64,000 nt of DNA from a bacterium (GTDB lineage: Bacteria; Hinthialibacterota; Hinthialibacteria; Hinthialibacterales; Hinthialibacteraceae), in NCBI GenBank assembly GCA_016125385.1, contig WGLV01000051.1, positions 56,570 through 120,569 on the forward strand. The letters run 5' to 3'. The stretch's first letter is position 1. Each line of letters begins with the position of its first letter. Under the pieces are notes generated by a model. It was given only the letters and a program-made list of their open reading frames with translations, did no database searches and was not told the DNA's origin. Position numbers and translations under genes: made by a program. Below, in pieces: positions 54,498 through 63,672 of the stretch.

Positions 54498-54772
54498 AGC
54501 TGGTGTGAGATTCATCGCATCCTTCCTGCCTGGGATGTGATGGATTAAAGCAATTTTCCCCCCACGTAGTTCTTCCCCGCCCAGATTCCCTCGAATCCTC
54601 ACTTGGCGTTTGCTATAAAAAAGATCAAAAAAAGTCATTCCACATATTGCCTTTCCTCCAATCCGTTACTACCATTCATACATAAAAAACAATAGTTATG
54701 CAAACAAAACAATTTGAGTGATTGGCGACATTCACCAACGGAAATCAGTCATCCTTGAAAGGCGATCGCATC

Positions 54773-55993
54773 ATGAAGCATTCACTCCTCCCTCTGTTGT
54801 GGCTTGTTTTCTGCCTCCCCCTTCACGCACAGGAATCGGATTTCTGGCGCGAACTCGTCCGCCGCGATGCGCTCGTCGGCGAAAGTTCCCTTTTCAACAA
54901 CATGAAAACCTCGCTCGAAGATCACGGTCTTTACTATGAATTGCTTTATACCGGCGAAGTGTTTTATAACGCGTCCGGCGGCATTCAGGACGGCCGGGGC
55001 CGGTACCGAGGCGACATCAGTCTCTTTCTGGAACTGAACACGGAGGAAGCCGGCTGGTGGGACGGCGGAACGTTTTTTCTGCAACTCCAACATCAGCACG
55101 GTCAGGGAATCACCGAAGACTTCGTGGGCGATTTCGAGGTTCTTTCCAACATCGACGCCGATAATTTCACCCAGCTTTCTGAATTCTGGTACCGCCACGA
55201 TTTCATGGACGGCCGGTTGTGGATGCTGTTCGGCAAAATGGAAGCCAACGCCTACTTCGCCTATACCGACTTCGGCGGCGAGTTTCTGCATTCATCGCCC
55301 GGCTTCAGCCCAACCATCCCGCTGACCACCTATCCCGATCAGGATTGGGGTTTCGTATTGGGAATCGAACCCACGAAAGCGTTCTCGATAAATGTGGGCG
55401 TATATCAAGCGCCGCCGGACGGCGGACGTTCAATCGGCAACCTGCTTGACGAACTCGGCGGACCTATGTTGATGGCTGAGCCGGCCTATCACTACTCACT
55501 GAACGGCAATCCAGGACACCTGCGGTTAGGCGCATGGTGGAATGGCGTGGATTTCGACCGGCTCGACGCCTCCCCGGCGCGGTCCGCCCCCTATGACGAC
55601 AGTTACGGCTTTTACGCTACCTGGGATCAGACCCTCTGGCGCGAGAACCCGGAAGACGATAACGACGAACAAGGCGTGGGCGTATTCGCCCAATACGGCT
55701 GGGCGCCCCCGACTCGGAGTGAAGCCCGTCAATATTACGGCTTCGGCGTGCAGTGGACCGGCGCCATCCCGGATCGTGACGACGACATTCTGGGCGCGGG
55801 CGTATTTCACGTTGATTTCAGCGATTATGCGGGTTTCGCCGTAAGCAGCGAAACTCCTATTGAAGTATTTTATAAATTCCAGTGGCTGGGCTGGATGAGC
55901 CTCAAGCCCGATCTGCAATACATCATGAATCCAGGCGGCGCGGGCGCCCCGGACGCGCTGGTTTTCGGTCTGCGCTGGGAGCTGTCATTCTAA
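54773..55993 (+). CDS. OprB-family carbohydrate-selective porin
   Basis: Outer-membrane beta-barrel, 406 aa with a signal peptide (LLPLLWLVFCLPLHAQ). The start of the mature protein (LEDHGLYYELLYTGEVFYNASGG), then ISLFLELNTEEAGWWDGGTF and the end FGLRWELSF (terminal Phe, typical of outer-membrane barrels) fit OprB/carbohydrate porins. RBS is weak; ATG 54773 is chosen because it starts the signal. It shows that the cell has an outer membrane. Confidence 0.9.
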   Translation: MKHSLLPLLWLVFCLPLHAQESDFWRELVRRDALVGESSLFNNMKTSLEDHGLYYELLYTGEVFYNASGGIQDGRGRYRGDISLFLELNTEEAGWWDGGTFFLQLQHQHGQGITEDFVGDFEVLSNIDADNFTQLSEFWYRHDFMDGRLWMLFGKMEANAYFAYTDFGGEFLHSSPGFSPTIPLTTYPDQDWGFVLGIEPTKAFSINVGVYQAPPDGGRSIGNLLDELGGPMLMAEPAYHYSLNGNPGHLRLGAWWNGVDFDRLDASPARSAPYDDSYGFYATWDQTLWRENPEDDNDEQGVGVFAQYGWAPPTRSEARQYYGFGVQWTGAIPDRDDDILGAGVFHVDFSDYAGFAVSSETPIEVFYKFQWLGWMSLKPDLQYIMNPGGAGAPDALVFGLRWELSF

Positions 55994-56316
55994 CCAAACG
56001 CGGCTAGCCGCCGGAGCACGGGCAGCGGCTGGGTGGGTATGTATTCGTCCGAATCCTGATAACTGGGCCAGCCGTGATATTCAGGATTCAGTCATGGGAA
56101 TAAACAGGGAAAAACTCGAAGACGCCGTAAGCCTCGACCAAGATGGAGACGCACGGAACGAAGATTGCGATTCAAGCATATGAAGGTTGTGATTCCGATT
56201 GCGTTTTCATGAGGGTAAGTTCTGAGGTTGTCTCACCTTACGTGTGGGAGACGAGGGGAAGTGCGCCCAAAGGAGGGCAAACTTTTCCCAAACCACTCAC
56301 TGGAGGTGAGCAGATT
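55994..56316. other. Intergenic region upstream of small gene
   Basis: 323 bp. A degenerate intergenic element is near 56010-56090. Close to the gene, CTCAC-TGGAG-GTGAG forms a hairpin that would partly bury the ribosome-binding site (GGAGG). No protein-coding ORF is convincing. Confidence 0.45.
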
Positions 56317-56532
56317 ATGCCGCGATCGCTTCAACGAAAAAAACTGCAACGCATGGCCGAACAGTTTCAAGCCGCTTTTACCCTGGATGGTCTCGCGGAA
56401 ACGTCGTTTATCAGCACCGCTCGTTTCAAAGGATTTTCGCTTGACCTGATTTACCAGGTGGCGTCTTCGTACTGGCCCAGCGGATACGCCGCCGGGATGC
56501 AGCAACAGGAGCTGAATCTGGCCCACGGATAA
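56317..56532 (+). CDS. Small protein of unknown function, 71 aa
   Basis: Starts MPRSLQRKKLQRMAEQFQAA. It contains a mixed helical pattern and ends AAGMQQQELNLAHG. The track gives a longer ORF from 56143; the ATG at 56317 has a TGGAGGTGAG ribosome-binding site inside a hairpin, which suggests regulation of translation. Family not recognised. Confidence 0.6.
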   Translation: MPRSLQRKKLQRMAEQFQAAFTLDGLAETSFISTARFKGFSLDLIYQVASSYWPSGYAAGMQQQELNLAHG

Positions 56533-56540
56533 TCACGCGG

Positions 56541-56637
56541 GCGCCCCATCCGATTCAGGGGTGGGGCGCCACCGCCCGCGCTCACGGCGAACACCTCCGA
56601 CCCGCCACGAAACGGTCTGTCTTCAGGCGGACCGTTT
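56541..56637. other. Two stable hairpins after the small gene
   Basis: GCGCCCCA/TGGGGCGC (56541-56569) and AAACGGTC/GACCGTTT with a long loop (56610-56637). Neither is followed by a good T-run, so they may be RNA-stability or weak termination structures. Confidence 0.4.
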
Positions 56638-56751
56638 GCGTTAGATCCAGCCATCAGGGCGGATATTGCAGCGTATTCATACGAAGGCGCCCGGCGCCGG
56701 AACAGAGTGATGCTACACTATCGCCAATCTCCCGCATCACGGAGGTACTCA

Positions 56752-57603
56752 ATGTTACCCCGAACCCCTTTTAGAAACGGTCTTATAGTGATTATGAAAT
56801 TTTTCACGTTCAGTTTTATCTTCAGCGCGGCGCTGTTTATTGGAACGGACGCCGTTTTCGCTCAAAACATGACGCCTAAAATTGAATCGTTCGGCGTCAC
56901 GGTGGTGGCGACGCCCAAACGCAAACCGACGCCAATCCGCAATCTGAGCATCCCGGTAAAAAAGATGGTCGATGCCCGGCTGGAAGCGATCGCGGGCAAC
57001 CGGGTGGTCTTTTCAGATAACACCGGATACACGGGCAACCGGCGTCTCTATTACTGGGAACCCGGCGCCACCCGGTTATACGACACGGAGGAAGACGGAA
57101 TCCCCGGTTCGGTCATCGCCCCTGACGACGGCAAGTACATCATCTTTCTGCATAATGAATTGACGTCTGAAGGCGGACGCGACATCGACGGAGACGGCGT
57201 GCGGCAGATCATTTTGCGCCTGTATCACTTCGACACGCGGCAAGTGATCAACCTGGGCGCTCCCGCGCGCAGCGCGACTCCGCTGCCCGGCGAAAGCCAG
57301 TCGACCTTTCAATACAGTCTCAAGAACGGCGTGCTCTCTTTTTCCGTTTCAACGAAAAACATCAATAACAGCCGGGAAGAAGACGCGCCGTGGTACGTCA
57401 TCGACATGAAAAACGTCACGCAGGCGATTGAAGGAACGCCGACGCCAACGCCCGTTCCAAACGCCACTCCAACGCCCACGCCGAAGCCCAACGCGCCGAC
57501 TCCCACACCGCCGCCCACGGGCCAGAGCGACATCAACGGCGACGGCCGGGTCGATGTTCTCGATCTGTTGTTTTTGCATCGCGATTGGCATCAAAACAAG
57601 TAG
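56752..57603 (+). CDS. Secreted protein with dockerin-like C-terminus
   Basis: 283 aa. After an export signal (FSFIFSAALFIGTDAVFAQ) comes a roughly 170-residue beta-propeller-like part (GNRVVFSDNTGYTGNRRLYY, IAPDDGKYIIFLHNEL). A Pro/Thr-rich linker (PTPTPVPNATPTPTP) leads to SDINGDGRVDVLDLLFLHRD, one calcium-binding dockerin I unit. ATG 56752 has GGAGG at good distance. Dockerin-like ends in non-clostridial genomes usually serve protein anchoring in the envelope; cohesin partners are not visible here. Confidence 0.8.
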   Translation: MLPRTPFRNGLIVIMKFFTFSFIFSAALFIGTDAVFAQNMTPKIESFGVTVVATPKRKPTPIRNLSIPVKKMVDARLEAIAGNRVVFSDNTGYTGNRRLYYWEPGATRLYDTEEDGIPGSVIAPDDGKYIIFLHNELTSEGGRDIDGDGVRQIILRLYHFDTRQVINLGAPARSATPLPGESQSTFQYSLKNGVLSFSVSTKNINNSREEDAPWYVIDMKNVTQAIEGTPTPTPVPNATPTPTPKPNAPTPTPPPTGQSDINGDGRVDVLDLLFLHRDWHQNK

Positions 57604-57825
57604 AATAAATGATACGGCCAGACTTCGCGGGAGATTTCACCGGGGAGACAGGGTCCGCGATCCAGATATCAGACGAGAAACGCCATGTGCAATCGCCATT
57701 CCGATGAGACGAACCGGCATCATCACGATATTGTGATGACGACGCATGAAATCGAACGCAACGCCGAATGCGGCCAGACGCCGGCGGAAGGCGGAGTTCG
57801 AATCACGGATGGGAGCGGCGGACAC

Positions 57826-59016
57826 ATGGCGATCCCGAGGCGAAACGTATTCGTCCAACTGCTGGGCGCGGCGCTGGGGCTGAGCGCGGCGAGACGCGCC
57901 GCCGCCGCTTCTCCCGTATGCGATTTCTGTCATGAGGAAATCGACGGGCGTTATTTCATTTATAAATCGAATCGGACGCGCGTCACCATCTGCGCCTCAT
58001 GCGATCAGAAATACCCCAAGTGCGAGGCGTGCCGACTGCCCCAACAACCCGGCGACATCATTCTTCAGCGCGGCGAACGGCTATGCCGCGAGTGCGCCGC
58101 TTCGGCGAAATATTGCTCTATCTGCCAGAAACGCATTGAGGGCCGCTATTACCAGTTCACGGAAAAAGACGGCAAAGGCCAGCCGAGCCTGTATTGCGCC
58201 ACGTGTTACGCACACGCGCCCAAATGCGTGGTATGTAACCGCCCGACGCCGCGCGAGCGACTCGACGCCGCCTCGGGCGCGTGTCTCGATTGCCTGAAAG
58301 ACCTGCCGGTGTGCAAGGCGTGCGGAGTGGCCATCGTGGGGCGGTATTACGAGTTTGAACATACCGACGGGAAATATTGCGAAAACTGCAAACGCAACCG
58401 TCCCGCGTGTTATACCTGCGGCGTTCCAGTCGGAAAGAACTACTGGAAATTCGACGATGGGCGCTCGATTTGTGAAGACTGCCACGCGCGAGCCATTTTC
58501 GACAAAGACCAGATCGTCAAAATCATGGATGAAGTCGAGCAGCTCTTGCAGCGGCGATACAACATGGTCCTCAAGACGCGTTTTCAACTCAGCGTTCAAC
58601 CGTTGAATTCGACCTCGCTGACTCAGGCGCGCAAGGCGAAGGAAGGGCTTTCAGACGCCAGCCCGCTGGTGGGAGCCGAACTCGGGCTTTATCGCAACGT
58701 CAACGGGCAGGCGGAAATATTTCTGCTGTACGGTCTGCCTCGTGAGATGATTTATGAAACCGCCGCTCATGAATACGCTCATGCGTGGCATTACGAGCAG
58801 GACTGCCCCTTCGATCAATCTCTCGACATCAAGGAAGGCTTCGCGCAATGGGCCGCGGCGAAGATTCTGGAGATCAAAGGGTTCAAACAGGCGCTGGAAA
58901 AACTGGAAGACCGCCGCGACCGGTATTATGGAACCGGCTATCAGCGCTTCAAGGCGGTTGAAAAAAAACTCGGCGTGCGCGGCGTGTTCGACTACCTCAC
59001 CAAACAGAAACGCTAA
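57826..59016 (+). CDS. LIM-like zinc-finger protein with DA1-like zincin protease domain
   Basis: 396 aa. The N-terminus (RRNVFVQLLGAALGLSAARR) resembles a twin-arginine or uncleaved signal, so export is likely. Twelve CxxC pairs between residues 32 and about 225 form three tandem LIM-like double zinc ribbons: CDFC to CREC, CSIC to CLDC, CKAC to CEDC. The C-terminal domain has YETAAHEYAHAWHYE (HEYAH at about 315-319) and IKEGFAQWAAAKIL, the zinc motif and downstream Glu of plant DA1-type peptidases. ATG 57826 is chosen from the track start 57685 because a signal starts there. The substrate is unknown. Confidence 0.8.
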   Translation: MAIPRRNVFVQLLGAALGLSAARRAAAASPVCDFCHEEIDGRYFIYKSNRTRVTICASCDQKYPKCEACRLPQQPGDIILQRGERLCRECAASAKYCSICQKRIEGRYYQFTEKDGKGQPSLYCATCYAHAPKCVVCNRPTPRERLDAASGACLDCLKDLPVCKACGVAIVGRYYEFEHTDGKYCENCKRNRPACYTCGVPVGKNYWKFDDGRSICEDCHARAIFDKDQIVKIMDEVEQLLQRRYNMVLKTRFQLSVQPLNSTSLTQARKAKEGLSDASPLVGAELGLYRNVNGQAEIFLLYGLPREMIYETAAHEYAHAWHYEQDCPFDQSLDIKEGFAQWAAAKILEIKGFKQALEKLEDRRDRYYGTGYQRFKAVEKKLGVRGVFDYLTKQKR

Positions 59017-59130
59017 GCCGCCACGCGGCAGCGGCGCGCCATGCTTCGATTTCGTCCTCCATACTGCTAGAGTCATCCATACCCTCAGATGAGGGCGTCA
59101 ATTCATTTCATAATCAATCATTGAGTCAGC

Positions 59131-60459
59131 ATGACCAAACCCAATTCACTGGAACAAGGCGTTTGCATCGTCCGCCGATCGGGCGGTCTCACGGGCCGGA
59201 TTCGAGTCCCCGGCGATAAATCGATCTCGCATCGCGCGGTGATGATGTCGTCGCTCGCGGACGGCGTTTCGGCCATATCCGGCTTTCTGGAAAGCGAAGA
59301 CTGCATCGCCACCCTGCGCGCCTTCGAAGCGATGGGCGTGCGTTCGGAACAGCGAGAGGACGCACTGGTGATTCACGGCCGGGGCGGCGCGCTCTCGGAG
59401 CCGGACGACGTGCTCGACATGGGCAACTCGGGGACCGGATCGCGCCTGTTGCTGGGTGTATTGGCCGGGCAGGATTTCTGCGCGGCGCTGACCGGCGACG
59501 CATCGTTGCGTGGACGGCCGATGGCGCGCGTCACGGAACCGTTAAGCCGCATGGGCGCGCGCTTTATGGGCCGCGACGGCGGGCGCAAACTGCCGCTGAT
59601 GACGCAAGGCGGCGGACTGAAAGGCATCGAATACGCCTCCCCCGTGGCAAGCGCACAGATTAAATCGGCCATTCTGCTGGCGGGGCTTTTCGCCGAGGGT
59701 AAAACCACCATCGTTGAGCCAGGCCCCTCGCGCGACCATACCGAGCGGATGCTGCGGTCTTACGGCGTTGAAGTACAAAGCGAAAACGGGCGCGTTTCGC
59801 TTCGCGGCGGGCAGACGCTTCGAACGCGGGATCTCGACGTGCCGGGAGATCCTTCATCGGCTGCGTTTTTTACCATCGGCGCGCTGATCACGCCGGAGTC
59901 GGACCTCATTCTGGAAAACGTGGGGATCAATCCGACCCGCACCGGTCTGTACGACGTGCTGCTCGACATGGGCGCGGATATCGCTTTCGAAAACGAACGG
60001 TTATGCGGCGATGAACCGGTCGCCGATCTGCATGTCAGGCACTCGCCGTTGCGCGGCGTGCGCGTCGGCGGCGACACGGTGGTTCGCATGATCGACGAAT
60101 TCCCGATTTTTTCGGTGGCGGCGGCCTTCGCGGAAGGCGAATCGACGGTGGAAGGCGCGGAAGAACTGAGAGTGAAGGAATCGGACCGCATTGCGGTGAT
60201 GGTCGGCCTGCTGGGACGCATGGGCGCCCGCATTGAAGAACGCCCCGATGGGTTTACGGTCAGCGGCGGCGCCCCGCTGAGCGGAGCGCAAACCGATTCG
60301 AAGGGAGATCACCGCGTGGCGATGTCGGCGGCGATCGCCGCGTTGAATGCATCCGGCGACACCCTCATTCGCGGCATCGCCCCCATCGCGACCTCGTTTC
60401 CGGGATTTTTCGACCTGCTGAACCAGACGGCGCCGGGGTGCGCGGAGGTATTGGAATGA
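59131..60459 (+). CDS. aroA: 3-phosphoshikimate 1-carboxyvinyltransferase (EPSP synthase)
   Basis: Sixth shikimate-pathway enzyme: joins shikimate 3-phosphate and PEP. The 442-aa length is typical. Motifs are VPGDKSISHRAVMMSSLADG, LDMGNSGTGSRLLLG and LTGDASLRGRPMARVTEPL, with RDHTERMLR and KESDRIAVM further on. It ends with ATGA, overlapping the start of cmk, as in many aroA-cmk pairs. Confidence 0.96.
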   Translation: MTKPNSLEQGVCIVRRSGGLTGRIRVPGDKSISHRAVMMSSLADGVSAISGFLESEDCIATLRAFEAMGVRSEQREDALVIHGRGGALSEPDDVLDMGNSGTGSRLLLGVLAGQDFCAALTGDASLRGRPMARVTEPLSRMGARFMGRDGGRKLPLMTQGGGLKGIEYASPVASAQIKSAILLAGLFAEGKTTIVEPGPSRDHTERMLRSYGVEVQSENGRVSLRGGQTLRTRDLDVPGDPSSAAFFTIGALITPESDLILENVGINPTRTGLYDVLLDMGADIAFENERLCGDEPVADLHVRHSPLRGVRVGGDTVVRMIDEFPIFSVAAAFAEGESTVEGAEELRVKESDRIAVMVGLLGRMGARIEERPDGFTVSGGAPLSGAQTDSKGDHRVAMSAAIAALNASGDTLIRGIAPIATSFPGFFDLLNQTAPGCAEVLE

Positions 60460-61151
60460 GCGCGCGCAAACCAATCATCGCGATCGACGGCCCCGTGGGC
60501 GTGGGCAAAAGCAGCGTGGCCGCGTCGCTCGCCGAGCGGCTGGGGCTGGTTTATATCGACACCGGCGCGATGTACCGCTGCGTCACGCTGATGGCGCAAC
60601 GCGCGGGCCTTTCGCTTGACGACGCCGAAGCCGTCGCGGAACTGGCGCAACGAATCGGCATCCACTTTGAACGGCGCGACGGCGGCTTGCGCGTGATCTG
60701 CGAAGGAGAAGACGTCTCGGAGGCGATCCGCGCGCCCGAGGTCAGTCGGGGGACATCGCCGGTGGCCGACAACCCCGCCGTGCGCGAACGCATGGTGGCG
60801 CTGCAACAGGAAATGGGGCGCGCCGGGGGCGTTGTAATGGAAGGCCGCGACATCGGGACGGTGGTGTTTCCGAACGCGGAGATCAAAATTTATCTCGACG
60901 CCGACCCGAAAATCCGGGCGGAACGGCGGCATCGCCAGTTGATCGCCAACGGGAAGCCATCCGACTTTGAGAAAACCTATAACGATCTGATGGAGCGCGA
61001 CCGGCGCGACGCCGTGCGCCCCGTAGGCGCGCTTCGCGTGGCCGATGGCGCCATCGTGGTCGATTCATCCCACTTGAGCGAGAGCGAGGTCATCGAACAA
61101 CTCTACCACCTCGCGACGAATCACCCCTCATGGACCCCGTCGGTGTGCTAG
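60456..61151 (+). CDS. cmk: Cytidylate kinase
   Basis: Phosphorylates CMP and dCMP. 231 aa with the P-loop IDGPVGVGKSSVAASLAERL, the CMP-binding DTGAMYR, and VVMEGRDIGTVVFPNAEIKI. It begins at ATG 60456, overlapping the aroA stop by 4 bp; the track start 60438 lies within aroA. The last 40 nt of the gene are duplicated 762 bp downstream, beyond the toxin-antitoxin pair. Confidence 0.96.
   Translation: MSARKPIIAIDGPVGVGKSSVAASLAERLGLVYIDTGAMYRCVTLMAQRAGLSLDDAEAVAELAQRIGIHFERRDGGLRVICEGEDVSEAIRAPEVSRGTSPVADNPAVRERMVALQQEMGRAGGVVMEGRDIGTVVFPNAEIKIYLDADPKIRAERRHRQLIANGKPSDFEKTYNDLMERDRRDAVRPVGALRVADGAIVVDSSHLSESEVIEQLYHLATNHPSWTPSVC
61104..61145. repeat. 42-bp direct repeat, copy 1 (3' end of cmk)
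   Basis: TACCACCTCGCGACGAATCA continuing to CCCCGTCGGTG. Matches 61866-61907 with one mismatch. The two copies bracket the Phd/Doc-type module. Confidence 0.93.
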
Positions 61152-61236
61152 AATAAGGCGCGCATCAATTGATTCTCACATACCCTTTCATTCTTACTGT
61201 ACTGCCATGAAAAACCGCCATGAAAGGACAACGAGC

Positions 61237-61434
61237 ATGGCCACGATCACAATCACTCTTTCCCAGGACCAACACACAAAACTGAAAGAGTTGGCCGAGC
61301 GTTTTCAGATCAGCCCTGAAGACATGGCGCGAGCCAGCCTTGAAGAATTGCTCTCTGATCCGGACGAGGTCTTTCAAAACGCGGCGAATCATGTCCTCCA
61401 CAAAAACGCGGAACTCTATCAACGGTTGGCCTGA
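61237..61434 (+). CDS. Antitoxin of a Doc-type module, 65 aa
   Basis: Small protein starting MATITITLSQDQHTKLKELA. After a beta strand and helix (ribbon-helix-helix-like), the tail DPDEVFQNAANHVLHKNAEL would wrap the toxin. ATG 61237 is preceded by AAAGGA; the track start at 61207 is less likely. The stop TGA overlaps the toxin ATG by one base (TGATG). Antitoxin identity follows from the toxin neighbour. Confidence 0.8.
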   Translation: MATITITLSQDQHTKLKELAERFQISPEDMARASLEELLSDPDEVFQNAANHVLHKNAELYQRLA

Positions 61435-61820
61435 TGCGCTATCTGACGCTTGGAGAGACGCTGGCGCTCCATCACATGGTCATGCGGCAATCCGGCGGAT
61501 GCGAGGGGTTGCGCGACATCAACGCGCTGGAGTCAGCAATCTCCCAACCCAGAATGACATTCGGGGGTGAAGCGTTATATCAAACGATGATCGAAAAAGC
61601 CTCCGCTCTCGGTTTCTCGATCATCATGAACCACCCTTTTATCGATGGGAACAAGCGAACCGGTCACGCGGCGATGGAAGTATTTCTGATTTTGAATGGT
61701 TTTGAAATTAACGCCTCCGTTGAACAGCAAGAAAAAGTCATTTTGGCGTTGGCATCCGGGAACTTGCAGCGTGATGAGTTCACCGAATGGCTTCGGCTTC
61801 ACCTTGTGGAAAAGACATGA
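61434..61820 (+). CDS. doc: Doc-type Fic-family toxin
   Basis: 128 aa. The Fic motif HPFIDGNKRTGHAAMEVF is complete and characteristic of death-on-curing toxins, which in P1 Doc phosphorylate EF-Tu and stop translation. The start RYLTLGETLALHHMVMR and GGCEGLRDINALESAISQPR are also typical. It is translationally coupled with the antitoxin. The pair sits in a cassette flanked by direct repeats derived from cmk. Confidence 0.93.
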   Translation: MRYLTLGETLALHHMVMRQSGGCEGLRDINALESAISQPRMTFGGEALYQTMIEKASALGFSIIMNHPFIDGNKRTGHAAMEVFLILNGFEINASVEQQEKVILALASGNLQRDEFTEWLRLHLVEKT

Positions 61821-61865
61821 GGATTAATCAGCTCGACTTTATTCGGGTGCGTTAATTATTGTATT

Positions 61866-61907
61866 TACCACCTCGCGGCGAATCACCCCTCATGGACCCC
61901 GTCGGTG
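61866..61907. repeat. 42-bp direct repeat, copy 2
   Basis: TACCACCTCGCGGCGAATCA continuing to CCCCGTCGGTG; duplicates the cmk 3' end with one mismatch, after the Doc gene. No ORF uses it here. Confidence 0.93.
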
Positions 61908-62004
61908 AGTTGATGCAAAATTCCATTCTCCGGTTTCCTGTTGTAAGAATGGCCGGGATGATATGTTCCGTTCATCTCATATCGATGAAGAAAGGAACTG
62001 AAAA

Positions 62005-62607
62005 ATGACCACATCTTTCATACAATATCAGATTCTTGTCACTTTGAATGAATCAGACCCTCCTATCTGGCGGCGGCTGATTGTTCCCTCGACTCTGTCG
62101 TTGGGAGATATGCAGAACGTGCTTCAGTTCGCGATGGGTTGGCATAATTCACATTTGCATAAGTTCGTCACAATGCAGGGGGAATATGGACCAGTCGGAT
62201 TCGGACTGGGTTTGCGTAACGAGCAATCGATCCTCCTCTCTGACGTATTGATTTCAGAAGAAACAGCCATCGTATATCAATATGACTTCGGAGACTGTTG
62301 GGAGCATCTGATTATTTTGGAAAAAATCATGGAGGATTCCGCAGGCAAGCCCGCAATTCGTTGCATCGCTGGTGAAAGGGCTTGTCCGCCTGAAGACTGC
62401 GGTGGAATCATCGGCTATACGGAATTACTCGATATCATCGGGGACGACTCCCATCCCGAACACGCGAGCATACTCGAATGGCTCGGAGGTCCGTTTGATC
62501 CGGATCATTTCGACCTCGCCGCGGTGAATCGGAAATTAGCGAAGATCAAGCCTGCCAGCCAGGCGAAACGAACAAAGCGGAAGAGCCGCAAGCAGCCTGA
62601 CTCCTGA
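62005..62607 (+). CDS. Plasmid pRiA4b ORF-3-like protein
   Basis: 200 aa. The family hallmarks are LNESDPPIWRRLIVPSTLSL, LQFAMGWHNSHLHKF, VYQYDFGDCWEHLIIL and PPEDCGGIIGYTELL. The function of the family is unknown; it is frequent on mobile elements and near phage or toxin genes. The C-terminus is basic (AKRTKRKSRKQPDS). ATG follows AAAGGAACTGAAAA. It lies right after the TA cassette, so it may belong to the same accessory segment. Confidence 0.88.
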   Translation: MTTSFIQYQILVTLNESDPPIWRRLIVPSTLSLGDMQNVLQFAMGWHNSHLHKFVTMQGEYGPVGFGLGLRNEQSILLSDVLISEETAIVYQYDFGDCWEHLIILEKIMEDSAGKPAIRCIAGERACPPEDCGGIIGYTELLDIIGDDSHPEHASILEWLGGPFDPDHFDLAAVNRKLAKIKPASQAKRTKRKSRKQPDS

Positions 62608-62721
62608 GGAGACGTTGCTCATATCGGAATGCGCCGCCGGAGCAGTATCGGCATGTTTTCACAAATTACATGGTAACCGTAACGTGCGTATATTTTCTAC
62701 GCCGATGAATCGGATTCTTAC

Positions 62722-63672
62722 TTAAATCTCATCAAATCGTGTAATACAGTTACGCCCGTTTTCTTTCGAGTAATATAGCGCCGCATCGGCTTCATGGATC
62801 AGATCGGTGTGTGATTTGATCTTTTCGTGGAACTCAGATACGCCCACGCTGATTGTGACGGGAATTTTTTTATCTTCAAATGAAATGAGAGTTTTTTCAA
62901 CATTCTTACGAAACCGCTCCAGCGCGCAGATCGATTCATTCAGTTTCGTGCCTGGCAATACAACGGCGAATTCTTCTCCCCCATACCTCCCCACGATATC
63001 GGATATCCGCATCGTATTGAGCGCCTGCAAGGCGATATGACGCAACACCTCATCTCCAGCCAAATGGCCGTACGTATCGTTGACCTTTTTAAAATGATCC
63101 AGATCAAACATCGCGAATGTTAACGGGAGTTTATATCGGCTTGCGCGGCTGATTTCCACGATAATCTGTTTTTCCAGTTGTCTCCGATTGATTAAACCGG
63201 TTAATCCATCCTGATTGCTTAACTTTTCCATTGAAACCAATGTCGTCTGCAATTTCCGCTGATAAATCGCCGTATCGGTTGCATCAGCAAGCGAGACACA
63301 TACATACGCAACCTGATTTTTTTCATTTTTGATGGGAATAAAGGTACAATCCTGGAACATATACTCCACATCGCCGGTGATAGGGCGGTGATGTTCAAAA
63401 TGGAAAAGATATGGGCGGTGTTCCCAAGAGGTAAATGAATAATTATTTAAAATAAAGACGCTTTGAAGTTTACGCTTCAACCATGCCTTGGGCAATTCGG
63501 GAAACACGGAAAACAGATTTTCACCAATTACGCTTGACGCACTCTTTCCGCTGTGCGTCTCCATGTAATGATTCCATTCTACAATGGTGTAATCTATAGT
63601 CACAACAAAAATACCAGTATTAATTCGTTCAATGATATTTTTATAAAACAAATCGGGCAAAGATGCAGGCAT
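62722..63672 (-). CDS. PAS-GGDEF diguanylate cyclase
   Basis: 316 aa. The N-terminal PAS domain (RINTGIFVVTIDYTIVEWNH) binds a signal, and the C-terminal GGDEF domain has VGRYGGEEFAVVLPG (active-site GGEEF). RISD five residues earlier is the inhibitory RxxD site, so the enzyme is likely active in making c-di-GMP and feedback-controlled. ATG 63672 overlaps the stop of the upstream ORF in TAATG; the track start at 63690 lies within it. Confidence 0.92.
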   Translation of the reverse strand: MPASLPDLFYKNIIERINTGIFVVTIDYTIVEWNHYMETHSGKSASSVIGENLFSVFPELPKAWLKRKLQSVFILNNYSFTSWEHRPYLFHFEHHRPITGDVEYMFQDCTFIPIKNEKNQVAYVCVSLADATDTAIYQRKLQTTLVSMEKLSNQDGLTGLINRRQLEKQIIVEISRASRYKLPLTFAMFDLDHFKKVNDTYGHLAGDEVLRHIALQALNTMRISDIVGRYGGEEFAVVLPGTKLNESICALERFRKNVEKTLISFEDKKIPVTISVGVSEFHEKIKSHTDLIHEADAALYYSKENGRNCITRFDEI

